A stretch of 64,000 nucleotides of DNA, taken from the NCBI GenBank assembly GCA_012735245.1, contig JAAYHU010000027.1, positions 1 through 64,000 on the forward strand, in the 5' to 3' direction. Made by a program: the position numbers and the translations under genes. This document shows positions 44,466-53,865 of the stretch, in pieces. Under the pieces are notes generated by a model. It did no database searches. It was not told where the DNA came from and saw only the letters and a program-made list of their open reading frames with translations. Each line of letters begins with the position of its first letter. The stretch's first letter is position 1. Source of the stretch: Tissierellia bacterium. GTDB taxonomy: Bacteria > Bacillota > Clostridia > Tissierellales > Tissierellaceae.

Positions 44466-45227
44466 TTATTTTTCCCATATAGTTATTCCTAAGGCATGAC
44501 TTGCTTCTGTTTCTTTATGGACAATATTATGAAAAAACACTTTATTATGCTTGTTAACATTAATCTCATTTATTCCAGATAATATGGTATTTCCATATTT
44601 TATCTCTTTTTTATATAGGATTTCAAATTCTCTTAATAGATAATTATCGTATATTTCCTCTGGAACTGCTTCTACCATCCAATCTAAGTATACTGTATTA
44701 TTTACATGATTATTATAGTCGATATCTGATCTCCTAACATGAAAATCCAGATGATCTACTATATTTATTTTTTCTTTAAAATCATAAAATTCATCAAAGG
44801 CTCTTTCATCAATTTCCTTATAGCCTAATTGCAACTCCTCAGGTATTCTAATGGGCCTTTTCTTCTTAATATCAACAAAAATCCAAAAGGTTGATGCTTT
44901 TCCTATTACTTCTTCCTTTTCATCATATATAAAAAATTCCCTATTGGCGTAAAACCTATCTATACTAGATGACCAGGTTTCAATTATTATCTTCTCCTTA
45001 GCCTTTGGATACCTATCTATTCTAACCTTCCACCTGTGTAACATCCAAGCATAGTTTAATGCTTCCAACCTATCAATTTTTACAATTGTACTACTATGTT
45101 CACCGGCTATTTCGCCTAGTAAATTTAACAAAGATGTTGGTTTCAAATTCTTATTTTTATCAGTTTCATAATAGGATATTTCAAAGGATTTCCTAAACTT
45201 AGACAAATAACCCAACTCCTTTCCCAA
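44466..45227 (-). CDS. Acyl-ACP thioesterase (FatA/FatB family)
   Basis: A 253-aa double-hotdog enzyme releasing fatty acids from acyl carrier protein. DYNNHVNNTVYLDWMVEAVP contains the catalytic Asn-His region and LLGEIAGEHSS and AWMLHRWKV are typical of bacterial members. It lies 1 nt downstream of the MATE exporter gene, so the two are co-transcribed. In anaerobes such enzymes may supply free fatty acids for membrane turnover or export; the pairing with an exporter is suggestive only. Confidence 0.92.
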   Translation of the reverse strand: MGKELGYLSKFRKSFEISYYETDKNKNLKPTSLLNLLGEIAGEHSSTIVKIDRLEALNYAWMLHRWKVRIDRYPKAKEKIIIETWSSSIDRFYANREFFIYDEKEEVIGKASTFWIFVDIKKKRPIRIPEELQLGYKEIDERAFDEFYDFKEKINIVDHLDFHVRRSDIDYNNHVNNTVYLDWMVEAVPEEIYDNYLLREFEILYKKEIKYGNTILSGINEINVNKHNKVFFHNIVHKETEASHALGITIWEK

Positions 45228-45228
45228 A

Positions 45229-46581
45229 TCAAGTCACATTCTTAATCCACTTTCTAGACCTTACCCTAGGAATGCCAATTGCTGCCTTAACTACTTCTTC
45301 CACTGAAACTAATAGAAAAACAAAATAAACTGGCAATTTTAATAATAAGGCTCCCAAAAATGCCAATGGTACTCCCACTAACCATACAGTCCCCATCTCT
45401 AAGTACATAGAGAAGGCTGTATCTCCACCTCCCCTTAGAACTCCCACAATTAAAGTGGAGTTGAAGGTTCTTATAAAATAAAATAGGCCCATAACCATGA
45501 TTAAATTCCTGGACAAATTATATACATCTGTATCTAGATTTCTAAATAGTTTTAATGTCAAATCTGGTGTTAAGAATAATATAGTTCCTAGGATTAAGCC
45601 CGTAATAGTTGACATAATTAAAAATTGTACTGCATATTCATAGGTTTCCCCTTCCTTGCCCTCGCCGATTTTATTGCCTACCATAACTGTACAAGCATTG
45701 GATAAGCCCCTAACTAAGACAAAGAAAATATTTTGGATTGTGGCAGCAATCTGTACTGCTGCAGTAGCCTCTTCCCCTATACGGGCATAGGCAACAGAAT
45801 ACATTACTTGCCCTAAGGACCATAGGGCTTCATTTAGAATAACAGGGTAAGTAGTTTTAAAATACCTTTTTATAAAGCCCTTTGGCCAAGAGCTTAACTC
45901 TTTTATATTTGCTGCAAGGGGATCAATATCCTTATATACAAAATACAGAATCAATAAAATCTCTACTATTCTTGCAATTAAAGTCCCGTATGCAGCTCCC
46001 TTTACTCCAAGTCTTGGAAAACCAAAATGGCCAAAGATGAGTAAGTAATTGAATACAGTGTTGGTTATAAATGAAATGAAAGATACAAGCATTGGCATTT
46101 TAGCATGTCCTACGCTACGGGATGCTATACTATAGGAAAAACTTATTCCTGTTATTATATAGGAAAGGGAGACTATTCTTAAATAATCACACCCTAGTTT
46201 TATAACTATATCTTCTTTGATAAAAAAGCCCATAATAATTTCTGGAAAAAATAAAGCCATTATAGTAAATATTATGCCAGTAGCAGAAGTGGATATTATG
46301 GCCAAGCCCAATACTTTTTTAATATTATCTTTATCCCTCTTACCCCAATACTGAGATATAAATATGGATGCTCCGCTATTAATGCCAAATAGGATTAAGG
46401 AATAAAAAAAGAATAGCTGGTTTGCTAGCCCTAATGCTGCTATACTAGATTTTCCTAATTCCGATATCATTAAAGTATCTACCATGTTTAGCGAAGAAAT
46501 TATTAAATTCTGTAATGCAATTGGAATTGCAATAATTAACATGTTTTTTACAAATACCCTATTGCTTGAAACCTTTCTCAT
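45229..46581 (-). CDS. MATE-family efflux transporter
   Basis: A 450-aa protein with twelve membrane helices in two similar halves. LIISSLNMVDTLMISELGKSSIAALGLANQ and VGHAKMPMLVSFISFITNTVFNYLLIFG are MATE signatures; fragments quoted are from helices 1-2 and 5. Such transporters expel cationic compounds in exchange for Na+ or H+. In an organism with a sodium-type NQR a Na+ coupling is plausible but not shown. The acyl-ACP thioesterase gene follows after 1 nt. Confidence 0.93.
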   Translation of the reverse strand: MRKVSSNRVFVKNMLIIAIPIALQNLIISSLNMVDTLMISELGKSSIAALGLANQLFFFYSLILFGINSGASIFISQYWGKRDKDNIKKVLGLAIISTSATGIIFTIMALFFPEIIMGFFIKEDIVIKLGCDYLRIVSLSYIITGISFSYSIASRSVGHAKMPMLVSFISFITNTVFNYLLIFGHFGFPRLGVKGAAYGTLIARIVEILLILYFVYKDIDPLAANIKELSSWPKGFIKRYFKTTYPVILNEALWSLGQVMYSVAYARIGEEATAAVQIAATIQNIFFVLVRGLSNACTVMVGNKIGEGKEGETYEYAVQFLIMSTITGLILGTILFLTPDLTLKLFRNLDTDVYNLSRNLIMVMGLFYFIRTFNSTLIVGVLRGGGDTAFSMYLEMGTVWLVGVPLAFLGALLLKLPVYFVFLLVSVEEVVKAAIGIPRVRSRKWIKNVT

Positions 46582-46742
46582 TTATTACCTCCATAATATG
46601 GTTAATCTAATACTATATTATATTATATAATTTAAAAATTTTAAATCATGGAATTAGGAGCTGATTAATGATTTTCAAATAGAAATCTATACTGCTTCTT
46701 ATAAAATCCTCTTGTCAAATAAAAATGCCCAATAAGGGCAAA

Positions 46743-47018
46743 TTAATGTCTTCCATACCTAGTATGATCATTACCCAGGTAATCAATATTGGCATATATC
46801 CTAACTACTCCCTCATCTTCATAGGGTATAATTTCAATATCCCTTGGTCTACCATCATCTCCTCTTCTTTCTAAATGGTTTTTTATTATTTCTGTAGCAA
46901 TTTCATCTGTATACTGATTTTCGTATACCTTGTTAAAATCACTGGCAGTCATTTCCAACACAGCTCTATGGACTCCATTTTCTACAATTCTTTTTTCCTT
47001 AATATTATTGTACAACAT
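46743..47018 (-). CDS. Small conserved hypothetical protein
   Basis: A 91-aa protein that I do not recognise. The ORF track begins at 47048, but AAGGAGGCTTCCT directly precedes the ATG at 47018, which gives MLYNNIKEKRIVENGVHRAV. The protein is charged, has no membrane segment or cysteine, and ends NDHTRYGRH. It stands alone between the MATE gene and the Mrp terminator, in the same direction as both. Confidence 0.6.
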   Translation of the reverse strand: MLYNNIKEKRIVENGVHRAVLEMTASDFNKVYENQYTDEIATEIIKNHLERRGDDGRPRDIEIIPYEDEGVVRIYANIDYLGNDHTRYGRH

Positions 47019-47090
47019 AGGAAGCCTCCTTATTAATATTGTCAACATTATATTTTCTTTATTAGTGGATTTTTATGCTAATAATGAAAA

Positions 47091-47116
47091 AAACCCTTAG
47101 GGCTTCCTAAGGGTTT
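47091..47116 (-). terminator. Terminator after the Mrp gene
   Basis: AAACCCTTAGG and CCTAAGGGTTT form a perfect 11-bp stem with a four-base loop; the minus strand continues TTTTTCATT. A strong intrinsic terminator. Confidence 0.9.
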
Positions 47117-47123
47117 TTCATTG

Positions 47124-47951
47124 CTAATCTATGGCTTCAATGATTTTACTCAAAATAGGATTAAAGAGTTTTTCAATTGATTCTTTTGAACTATGGTATC
47201 CCTTAAATGATATATTACTTATTTCCTTTACCATAGGTAATTCGCCTAATAATTCAAGTCCTAATTCCTTCAAAAATTTCTCTATATTTTCTCCATCATA
47301 CATTCTAATCTTATCATCACAATTTGGACATTGGATATAGCTCATATTCTGCACTACTCCAAGTATATCTATATTCAATTTTTTTGCCATATTTACAGCC
47401 TTAGCTACTATCATTGAAACCATATCTTGAGGTACAGATACCATTACTAGGCCATTTATTGGTATAGAATCCATTACTGTTAAGGCTACATCACCAGTTC
47501 CCGGTGGCATGTCTATAACTAGATAATCTAAATCTCCCCAATATACATCTGTCCAAAATTGTTTAACTGCTGAAGAAACTATGGGGCCCCTCCATATAAC
47601 TGGCTGATTCTCATCTTCCATTAGGAGATTAAAGGACATTACCTTAATACCATTATCTGTCAATGCAGGTTGTATAAGGCCGTTTTTAGATACTACCTGT
47701 ACATCCTTTAAACCCAGTAATCTTGGAATACTTGGTCCAGTAATATCTGCATCCATTATTCCTACTCTATAACCTTCACTCCTTAATCCTTCAGCTATAA
47801 GGGTTGAAATAGTAGATTTTCCTACTCCTCCTTTACCGCTCATTACCCCAATAACCCTATTAATACTATTTAAAGGATTGTTTATAATTGTGCATCCTTC
47901 TTGAGCCTTTGAACAATTGTTTTTAGCTGGACAGCTGTTGCATTTTGACAT
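47124..47951 (-). CDS. Mrp/NBP35-family Fe-S cluster carrier ATPase
   Basis: A 275-aa P-loop protein that binds and transfers Fe-S clusters. GVMSGKGGVGKSTIST is the deviant Walker A, DADITGPSIPRLLG and YLVIDMPPGTGDVALT are the switch regions, and YIQCPNCDDK holds the C-terminal CxxC that binds the cluster at the dimer interface. An additional N-terminal cysteine cluster (CNSCPAKNNC) resembles that of NBP35-type members. It stands alone with a strong terminator. Confidence 0.93.
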   Translation of the reverse strand: MSKCNSCPAKNNCSKAQEGCTIINNPLNSINRVIGVMSGKGGVGKSTISTLIAEGLRSEGYRVGIMDADITGPSIPRLLGLKDVQVVSKNGLIQPALTDNGIKVMSFNLLMEDENQPVIWRGPIVSSAVKQFWTDVYWGDLDYLVIDMPPGTGDVALTVMDSIPINGLVMVSVPQDMVSMIVAKAVNMAKKLNIDILGVVQNMSYIQCPNCDDKIRMYDGENIEKFLKELGLELLGELPMVKEISNISFKGYHSSKESIEKLFNPILSKIIEAID

Positions 47952-48151
47952 ATTATGCTCCTTTCAAACCTATATATTAAAAGATTATTACTTTACTTAA
48001 TACTACTATACACCTTTTTTAATTGATAAATTAAGTTGAGTTTTTTACATTTTTGTAATAATTTGCTTAAAAATCTTTTATTCATAATAATAGGAAATTG
48101 GGAAATAATAGAATTGATTCTATTTGAAATATAAGGGAAAGGAATGTAAAA

Positions 48152-48460
48152 ATGGATATAGATAAATCTTTAATATGCCCTAAATGTAATGGAGTACATT
48201 TCGAGATAAAAAGAATGGCAACCTATCTATATACTTATAAATTAGATACTCCCTTAACTGAGGAATGGAGTAAAGAAGATGAGGCTTTGCCTTTCCTATT
48301 TGATAATAGGGAATTATTAAATAGTAAAGAATATGTCGAATGTAAGGAATGTGGAGCACAATTCCCTTGCCAGCTAAATGGTAAAGGTAACATTCACTTT
48401 ACCATATTGCAAAAAGCCATCCCTTCAGACTTAGTGAAAGAACCAAACTTTTTTGGATAA
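48152..48460 (+). CDS. Small zinc-ribbon-like protein, function unknown
   Basis: A 102-aa protein with two CxxC pairs, ICPKCNG at residues 8-14 and ECKECGAQF at about 69-77, consistent with a zinc ribbon. The part between is acidic and aromatic. I do not recognise the family. It has a GGAAAGG-like ribosome site, faces the DtxR-type regulator gene tail to tail with a 2-nt gap, and lies in the iron-related neighbourhood of Mrp and feoAB. Confidence 0.6.
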   Translation: MDIDKSLICPKCNGVHFEIKRMATYLYTYKLDTPLTEEWSKEDEALPFLFDNRELLNSKEYVECKECGAQFPCQLNGKGNIHFTILQKAIPSDLVKEPNFFG

Positions 48461-48462
48461 GC

Positions 48463-48930
48463 TTAATGGTTTTCTCTATATTTTAAATACCTATCTAAAA
48501 TGTCTTTATTATCATTAAAAAAGTTACATAGTATTTCTATATTTTTGACTGTACTAGGAGTAATATGGTGTTCTATTAATTCAGTTTGCATCAAGGCCTT
48601 TTCTTGACATCCTATGAATCTAAGAAAATTTTCTATAATATTGTGCCTATCTAATAAAAATTTGCCTTTCTCCTTACCCATTTCTGTAAGTTTAATTATT
48701 CCATACTTTTCAAAATCTACTAAGCCTAATTGCCTAAGTTTTTTTGTCATTTTAGAGGCTGAAGAAGCTTTCACATTTAATAGGTTGGATAAAGTCTTTA
48801 TTCTAATATAGGTATTATCTTTACAATGTCTATATATCATTTCTAAATAATCTTCTAAGGATGGAGTAAGTGGATTTTCACTATACCTTTTTAATTCATA
48901 CCCTCGTACCGTCTTAAAAGAATTGTTCAT
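48463..48930 (-). CDS. DtxR/MntR-family metal-dependent repressor
   Basis: A 155-aa regulator with an N-terminal winged helix (SLEDYLEMIYRHCKDNTYIRIKTLSNLL, quoted in part) and a metal-binding and dimerisation domain containing HNIIENFLRFIGC and ELIEHHITPSTV. It lacks the SH3-like third domain of DtxR, so it is of the shorter MntR/IdeR-like type. It is divergent from feoAB across 110 bp, so Fe2+- or Mn2+-dependent control of feoAB and of itself is the natural inference. Confidence 0.9.
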   Translation of the reverse strand: MNNSFKTVRGYELKRYSENPLTPSLEDYLEMIYRHCKDNTYIRIKTLSNLLNVKASSASKMTKKLRQLGLVDFEKYGIIKLTEMGKEKGKFLLDRHNIIENFLRFIGCQEKALMQTELIEHHITPSTVKNIEILCNFFNDNKDILDRYLKYRENH

Positions 48931-49040
48931 ACATTCACCACCTATCTTTTATTCTATATATATGTGTAACCCTTAGAAACTATTTATCATATTTTAATTA
49001 TAGATGTTTCCCTAGGCTAAATTTTGAAGGAGGTTAATAT

Positions 49041-49295
49041 ATGAAAGACAATTACATTCCTTTAAGTTCCTTATCAGTAGGTGAAAAAGCAGTAGTAAAA
49101 AAACTTACATCTAAGGGCCTAATCCGTAGGAGGCTAATGGATTTAGGCCTGATCAATAACACTGTGGTTGAAGTCCTACACAAGAGTCCCCTAGGCGATC
49201 CTGTAGCCTATTTAATCAGAGGAGCTGTAATTGCCCTTAGATCTGAAGTTGCATCTATGATATTAATAGAAAAATTTAATTTGGAGGAGAAATAA
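49041..49295 (+). CDS. feoA: FeoA ferrous iron transport accessory protein
   Basis: An 84-aa SH3-like protein with the FeoA pattern LSSLSVGEKAVVKKL, RRRLMDLGLINNTVVEVLHKSP and IALRSEVASMI. It supports FeoB by an incompletely understood contact. GGAGG stands 7 nt before its ATG. Its stop overlaps the feoB start (TAATG), so translation is coupled. The region in front contains a candidate metal-repressor half site (CCTAGGCTAA), which is weak. Confidence 0.95.
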   Translation: MKDNYIPLSSLSVGEKAVVKKLTSKGLIRRRLMDLGLINNTVVEVLHKSPLGDPVAYLIRGAVIALRSEVASMILIEKFNLEEK

Positions 49296-51445
49296 TGGGT
49301 TTATCTAAGACAGCTACGGGATTAAACATACTACAAGATGAACTTAAAATAGAAAGAACTTCACCTGAAGATAAGATAATAGCCTTAGGGGGAAACCCAA
49401 ATGTTGGCAAATCTACAGTCTTCAATAAGCTAACAGGCTTAAACCAGCACACAGGAAATTGGCCTGGTAAAACAGTTACAAATGCTTTTGGAGCATACAA
49501 TTATAAAAACTGTAATTTTATCTTAGTCGATTTGCCTGGAACATATTCTTTAATGGCCAATTCAGTTGAAGAAGAAGTAGCTAGAGATTTTATTTGCTTC
49601 GCCGAACCTCATGCTACAGTTATCGTAATAGATGCTACTTGCCTTGAAAGGAATTTAAATCTGGTATTACAAACTTTAGAAATCACCTCTAAGGTAATCC
49701 TCTGCGTTAATCTTATAGATGAAGCCAAGAGAAAAAATATCAATATTGACTTAGAAAAGCTTTCAGAGGAACTTGGAATACCTGTAGTAGGAACTAGTGC
49801 AACTAAGTCCATAGGCCTTTCAAGTTTAATGGATGAAATTTACAAGCTTTGCTGCAATGAAGTGGAATTAACTCCCATAAACATCAAGTATACAAAAGAA
49901 ATAGAAGAGGCTATTTCTATGGTGGAGGAAAAGGTTAAAACTATGATTCCAAGCAAATTAAATCCACGATGGACTTCCATAAAACTGCTAGAAGGAGACA
50001 TGAAGTTATTAAACTCCATAGATAAATACCTGGGTTTCGACCTAAGTAAAGAAAATACCATCATAAATGAAGTAAAAAGGGCTAGAGATTTTTTGAAAAC
50101 TACTGGAATTGATTCTGATAGTTTTAGGGATATAACTGTCAGTACTCTAGTTAATATATCTGAAAGGATTAGCAAAAAAGTCGTAACTATAAACAATAAA
50201 GATTATGATGATTTCGATAGAAAAATTGATAATTACCTTACTTCTAAAAAATTTGGTTTCCCTATTATGGCTTTTCTCCTAATGGTAATCTTTTGGATAA
50301 CTATTAGTGGGGCCAATATTCCATCTGAAATCCTGGCTAAGGGATTCACAATTTTGGAAGACTCTTTATCCTTATTTTTTCAATGGATAAATGCACCTTC
50401 TTGGCTACATGATGTCCTGGTACTAGGCATATTTCGAACCCTAGCCTGGGTTGTTTCTGTAATGTTACCGCCTATGGCCATATTTTTTCCCTTATTTACT
50501 CTATTGGAAGACTTAGGATACCTACCAAGGGTTGCTTTTAACTTAGATAATTTCTTCAAAAAATCCTATGCCTGTGGCAAGCAGGCCCTAACCATGTGTA
50601 TGGGATTTGGCTGCAATGCAGCAGGCATAATAGGTTGTAGAATAATCGATTCCCCTAGGGAAAGGCTAATAGCTGTAATAACTAATAATTTTGTACCCTG
50701 TAATGGAAGATTTCCCATATTGATTGCTGTTACTTCCATGTTTTTTGCTGGCATTGTAAAAGGTAGCTTCCAGCCTGTAATATTAACTTTAATCGTAACA
50801 ACTGTTATAGTCCTAGGTATTTTTATGACATTATTAATATCAAAAATACTTTCAAAGACTATTTTAAGAGGCCTGCCCTCCAATTTTACATTGGAACTGC
50901 CCCCTTATAGGAAGCCTCAAGTGGGAAGAATAATCATTAGATCAATCTTTGATAGGACCCTATTTGTCCTAGGTCGTGCTGTTGTTGTTGCCATACCTGC
51001 AGGCCTTATCATATGGATCATGGCAAATGTTTATATTAGAGATTCTAATATATTGACTTTCACGGCCAATTTACTTAATCCCCTAGCTAAGTTAATTGGC
51101 TTAGATGGCTATATATTGTTAGCATTTATACTGGGATTTCCTGCTAATGAAATAGTTATTCCAATCCTTTTAATGAGCTATATGGCTACAGGTTCTCTTA
51201 CAGAATTAAACAGCTTAGCTGAATTAAAAGATTTCTTAGTAGCCAATGGTTGGACCTGGGTCACAGCAATATCTGTTATGCTGTTTTCTTTAATGCATTG
51301 GCCCTGTGCCACCACTTGCCTAACCATAAGAAAGGAAACCCAAAGTCTTAAATGGACCATAGTATCCTTTTTGACACCCACCTTAGCTGGATTTGCAGTA
51401 TGCTTTCTTGTGGTAAACTTAATAAGATTTTTTAACCTACTTTAA
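49295..51445 (+). CDS. feoB: FeoB ferrous iron transporter
   Basis: A 716-aa fusion of an N-terminal GTPase and a membrane permease. GNPNVGKSTVFNKLTG is G1, DLPGTYSL is G3, NLIDEA is G4, followed by the spacer domain and about eight helices including the gate motifs MCMGFGCNAAGI and GFPANEIVIP. About 28 residues precede the GTPase, slightly more than usual. It forms an operon with feoA and ends in a perfect 12-bp terminator. In anaerobic settings Fe2+ is the main iron form, which fits. Confidence 0.97.
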   Translation: MGLSKTATGLNILQDELKIERTSPEDKIIALGGNPNVGKSTVFNKLTGLNQHTGNWPGKTVTNAFGAYNYKNCNFILVDLPGTYSLMANSVEEEVARDFICFAEPHATVIVIDATCLERNLNLVLQTLEITSKVILCVNLIDEAKRKNINIDLEKLSEELGIPVVGTSATKSIGLSSLMDEIYKLCCNEVELTPINIKYTKEIEEAISMVEEKVKTMIPSKLNPRWTSIKLLEGDMKLLNSIDKYLGFDLSKENTIINEVKRARDFLKTTGIDSDSFRDITVSTLVNISERISKKVVTINNKDYDDFDRKIDNYLTSKKFGFPIMAFLLMVIFWITISGANIPSEILAKGFTILEDSLSLFFQWINAPSWLHDVLVLGIFRTLAWVVSVMLPPMAIFFPLFTLLEDLGYLPRVAFNLDNFFKKSYACGKQALTMCMGFGCNAAGIIGCRIIDSPRERLIAVITNNFVPCNGRFPILIAVTSMFFAGIVKGSFQPVILTLIVTTVIVLGIFMTLLISKILSKTILRGLPSNFTLELPPYRKPQVGRIIIRSIFDRTLFVLGRAVVVAIPAGLIIWIMANVYIRDSNILTFTANLLNPLAKLIGLDGYILLAFILGFPANEIVIPILLMSYMATGSLTELNSLAELKDFLVANGWTWVTAISVMLFSLMHWPCATTCLTIRKETQSLKWTIVSFLTPTLAGFAVCFLVVNLIRFFNLL

Positions 51446-51475
51446 AAGGAGCAAACTTAGACTTTTGCTCCTTTT
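51444..51475 (+). terminator. Terminator of feoAB
   Basis: AAAAGGAGCAAA and TTTGCTCCTTTT form a 12-bp perfect stem with an eight-base loop and a following T-rich run, directly at the feoB stop. Confidence 0.9.
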
Positions 51476-51556
51476 TCAAAAAATTATCCTTGACCTATTT
51501 GTATATTTTATATTCCTCTGGCAAAAAATAGAATTATATATTAAAGGAGGAATACT

Positions 51557-53126
51557 ATGACTTTTAGCAGAAAAAAAGTTTTTGACAATTTACCTATATC
51601 CTATTGGATTGATTCTATAACCCCATCTACATATCCTAGTTTAGAGGACAATATTAAAATTGATATTGCCATAATAGGAGGAGGCTTAGCAGGCATACAA
51701 ATTGCCTATCAATTGTCTAAAGAAAATTTGAATATTGCCATATTCGAAGCAAATAATATTGGCCATGGAGCATCAGGTTATACAACTGCTAAAATTACAT
51801 CTCAACATAATATTATTTATAGCAAGATTAGAGAACAATTAGGTGAAGAACTGGCCCAACAATATGCCAGCGCCAACGAAATAGCAATTCATGAGATTAA
51901 AAGAATTGTTGAAGAAAATAATATAGAATGTGACTATACTACACAATCTTCATATGTATATGCCCAAGAGGAAAAAAATTTACAAAAAATTCATGACGAA
52001 GTTAAAGCTGCAACTAGTCTAGGTATTGAAGCTTCCTTTGTTGAAGACATACCCTTTCCAATTGCAATTAAGGGGGCACTTAGGTTTGATAATCAATCCC
52101 AATTTCATCCCCTAAAATATTTAACTTCTTTGGCTAAGATAATCAGTGAAAAGGGAGTTAATATATATGAAAAGACTAGAATTATAGATGTTGAAGAAGA
52201 GAATAATAATTATATATTAACGACTAATAATGGTAAAAAGATAAGGGCTGAAAAAGTAATCATCTCTTCCCACTACCCCTTTTATAACAAACATGGATTG
52301 TATTTTTCTAGAATTTATGCTTCCAGGGCTTATATTATAGCCATAAAAGCTAAAGAAAAATATCCTGGAGGAATGTACATCAATGCAGAGGAACCTGCCC
52401 GCTCATTAAGATATGTCAATACCCCTTCAGGAGAACTAATACTTGTAGTAGGTGATGAACATAAAACAGGACAAGGAGAAGATATGAATAAGCATTATAA
52501 TGCTTTAATAGATTTTGCCAAGGATATCTTTACCATAGAGGATATTCCCTATAGGTGGTCTACTCAAGATTGTATGACCCTGGATGATTTGCCCTATATT
52601 GGATACTATACAGCCAATACCCCTAATCTATTAGTTGCTACAGGATTTCAAAAATGGGGTATGACCAATAGTACTGTTGCTTCTATAATCCTTAAAGATT
52701 TAATACTGAAAGGCAATAGCCCTTGGCAAGATGTTTATAATCCATCTAGAAAAACTATTGCTGCCTCTACGAAAAAAATTTATTACTGTAAATGCTGATG
52801 TAGCTAAACACCTAATAAAAGGGAAATTTGAATCCCTAGATAAGGAAATAGATATTCAAAATGGAGAAGCTCAAGTTGTAGAGATAGATGGCAATAGGGT
52901 TGGAGCCTACAAGGATGATAGGGGAAAAGTCCATTTTGTCAATACAACCTGCACCCATATGGGATGTGAATTGAATTGGAATAATGCAGAAAAATCTTGG
53001 GACTGTCCTTGTCATGGCTCAAGGTTTTCCCATAAGGGACAAATCCTAGAAGGTCCAGCAGTAAGGCCTCTGAATTTTACTGAAGATACAAATACAATAG
53101 AAAAACTATTTAAAGAAGACTTTTAA
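51557..53126 (+). pseudogene. FAD-dependent oxidoreductase with C-terminal Rieske domain, split by a one-base frameshift
   Basis: In related bacteria (for example Bacillus YhfW) this is one protein of about 510 aa: a DadA-like FAD oxidoreductase followed by a Rieske [2Fe-2S] domain. Here the FAD part (51557-52798) has IAIIGGGLAGIQIAYQL and reads to a TGA shortly after an A7 run at 52772-52778. The Rieske part (CTHMGCELNW, CPCHGSRFSHKGQI) continues one frame over. Dropping one A joins them as AASTKKFITVNADVAKHL, the expected linker. It could be a real mutation, an assembly error or slippage at the A run. A GGAGG site and a terminator flank the gene. Confidence 0.88.
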
Positions 53127-53132
53127 CAAAAA

Positions 53133-53155
53133 GCTACCATTATGCATATGGTAGT
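53133..53155. terminator. Bidirectional terminator
   Basis: CTACCAT and ATGGTAG form a 7-bp stem with a seven-base loop, with T-rich ends on both strands, between the Rieske end and the livF end. Confidence 0.75.
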
Positions 53156-53160
53156 CTTTT

Positions 53161-53865
53161 TTAACCTTCAAGGTAGGCCTTTTTAACCCTTTCATCTTCC
53201 AACATCTCTTTACTTTTGCCTTCCAATTCTATTTCACCATTTCTTATGATATATGCTCTGTCAGATACCTTAAGTGCCATATTGGCATTTTGTTCAACTA
53301 ACAATATGGATATACCTTCCTTATTTATGTTTTCTATAATCGAGAATATTTCCTTTACAATAATAGGAGCAAGCCCCATGGAAGGTTCATCAAGTAATAA
53401 TAGTTGCGGCCTAGACATCAAGCCCCTACCTATGGCTAGCATCTGTTGTTCTCCACCAGACAAGGTTCCAGCTATTTGTTCTTTTCTTTCCTTCAACCTT
53501 GGAAATAGGGAAAATATTTTTTCAAAATCCTCCTTTACTCCTTTTTTATCCTTTCTAGTATAGGCACCCATTTCAAGATTTTCCATAACTGTCATTTTAG
53601 AAAATATTCTCCTGCCTTCTGGAACATAGGATATGCCTAATTTTACTATATTTGTAGGAGTTAAGGAATGGATATTTTCTCCTCTAAACTTTATTTCCCC
53701 AGCTTCACATTTTTCTAAGCCAGATATGGATTTCAAAGTAGTACTTTTTCCAGCTCCATTGGCACCTATTAAGGTCACTATTTCCCCTTCTTCTATCTTT
53801 AAGCTTATATTTTTTACTGCATGGATTGGTCCATAGTATACATTTACATTGGAAAGTTCTAACAT
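53161..53865 (-). CDS. livF: Branched-chain amino acid ABC transporter, ATPase LivF
   Basis: A 234-aa ATPase with GANGAGKSTTLKSISGL (Walker A), LSGGEQQMLAIGRGLM (signature) and LLLLDEPSMGLAP (Walker B). YVPEGRRIFSKMTVMENLEMG is typical of LivF. It is the last gene of the liv operon; its start overlaps the livG end by 7 nt. It energises uptake of Leu, Ile or Val with LivG. Confidence 0.95.
   Translation of the reverse strand: MLELSNVNVYYGPIHAVKNISLKIEEGEIVTLIGANGAGKSTTLKSISGLEKCEAGEIKFRGENIHSLTPTNIVKLGISYVPEGRRIFSKMTVMENLEMGAYTRKDKKGVKEDFEKIFSLFPRLKERKEQIAGTLSGGEQQMLAIGRGLMSRPQLLLLDEPSMGLAPIIVKEIFSIIENINKEGISILLVEQNANMALKVSDRAYIIRNGEIELEGKSKEMLEDERVKKAYLEG

Noticed and set aside
49041-49295. 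A clear DtxR operator in the feoA upstream region
   Set aside because: Only a partial palindrome (CCTAGGCTAA) can be seen; not strong enough for a separate feature.
52796-52798. TGA ending the FAD oxidoreductase ORF as a possible selenocysteine codon
   Set aside because: The sequence after this TGA in the same frame runs into TAG or TAA within two codons, and the homologous Rieske domain continues in another frame, so this is a frameshift and not a Sec site.
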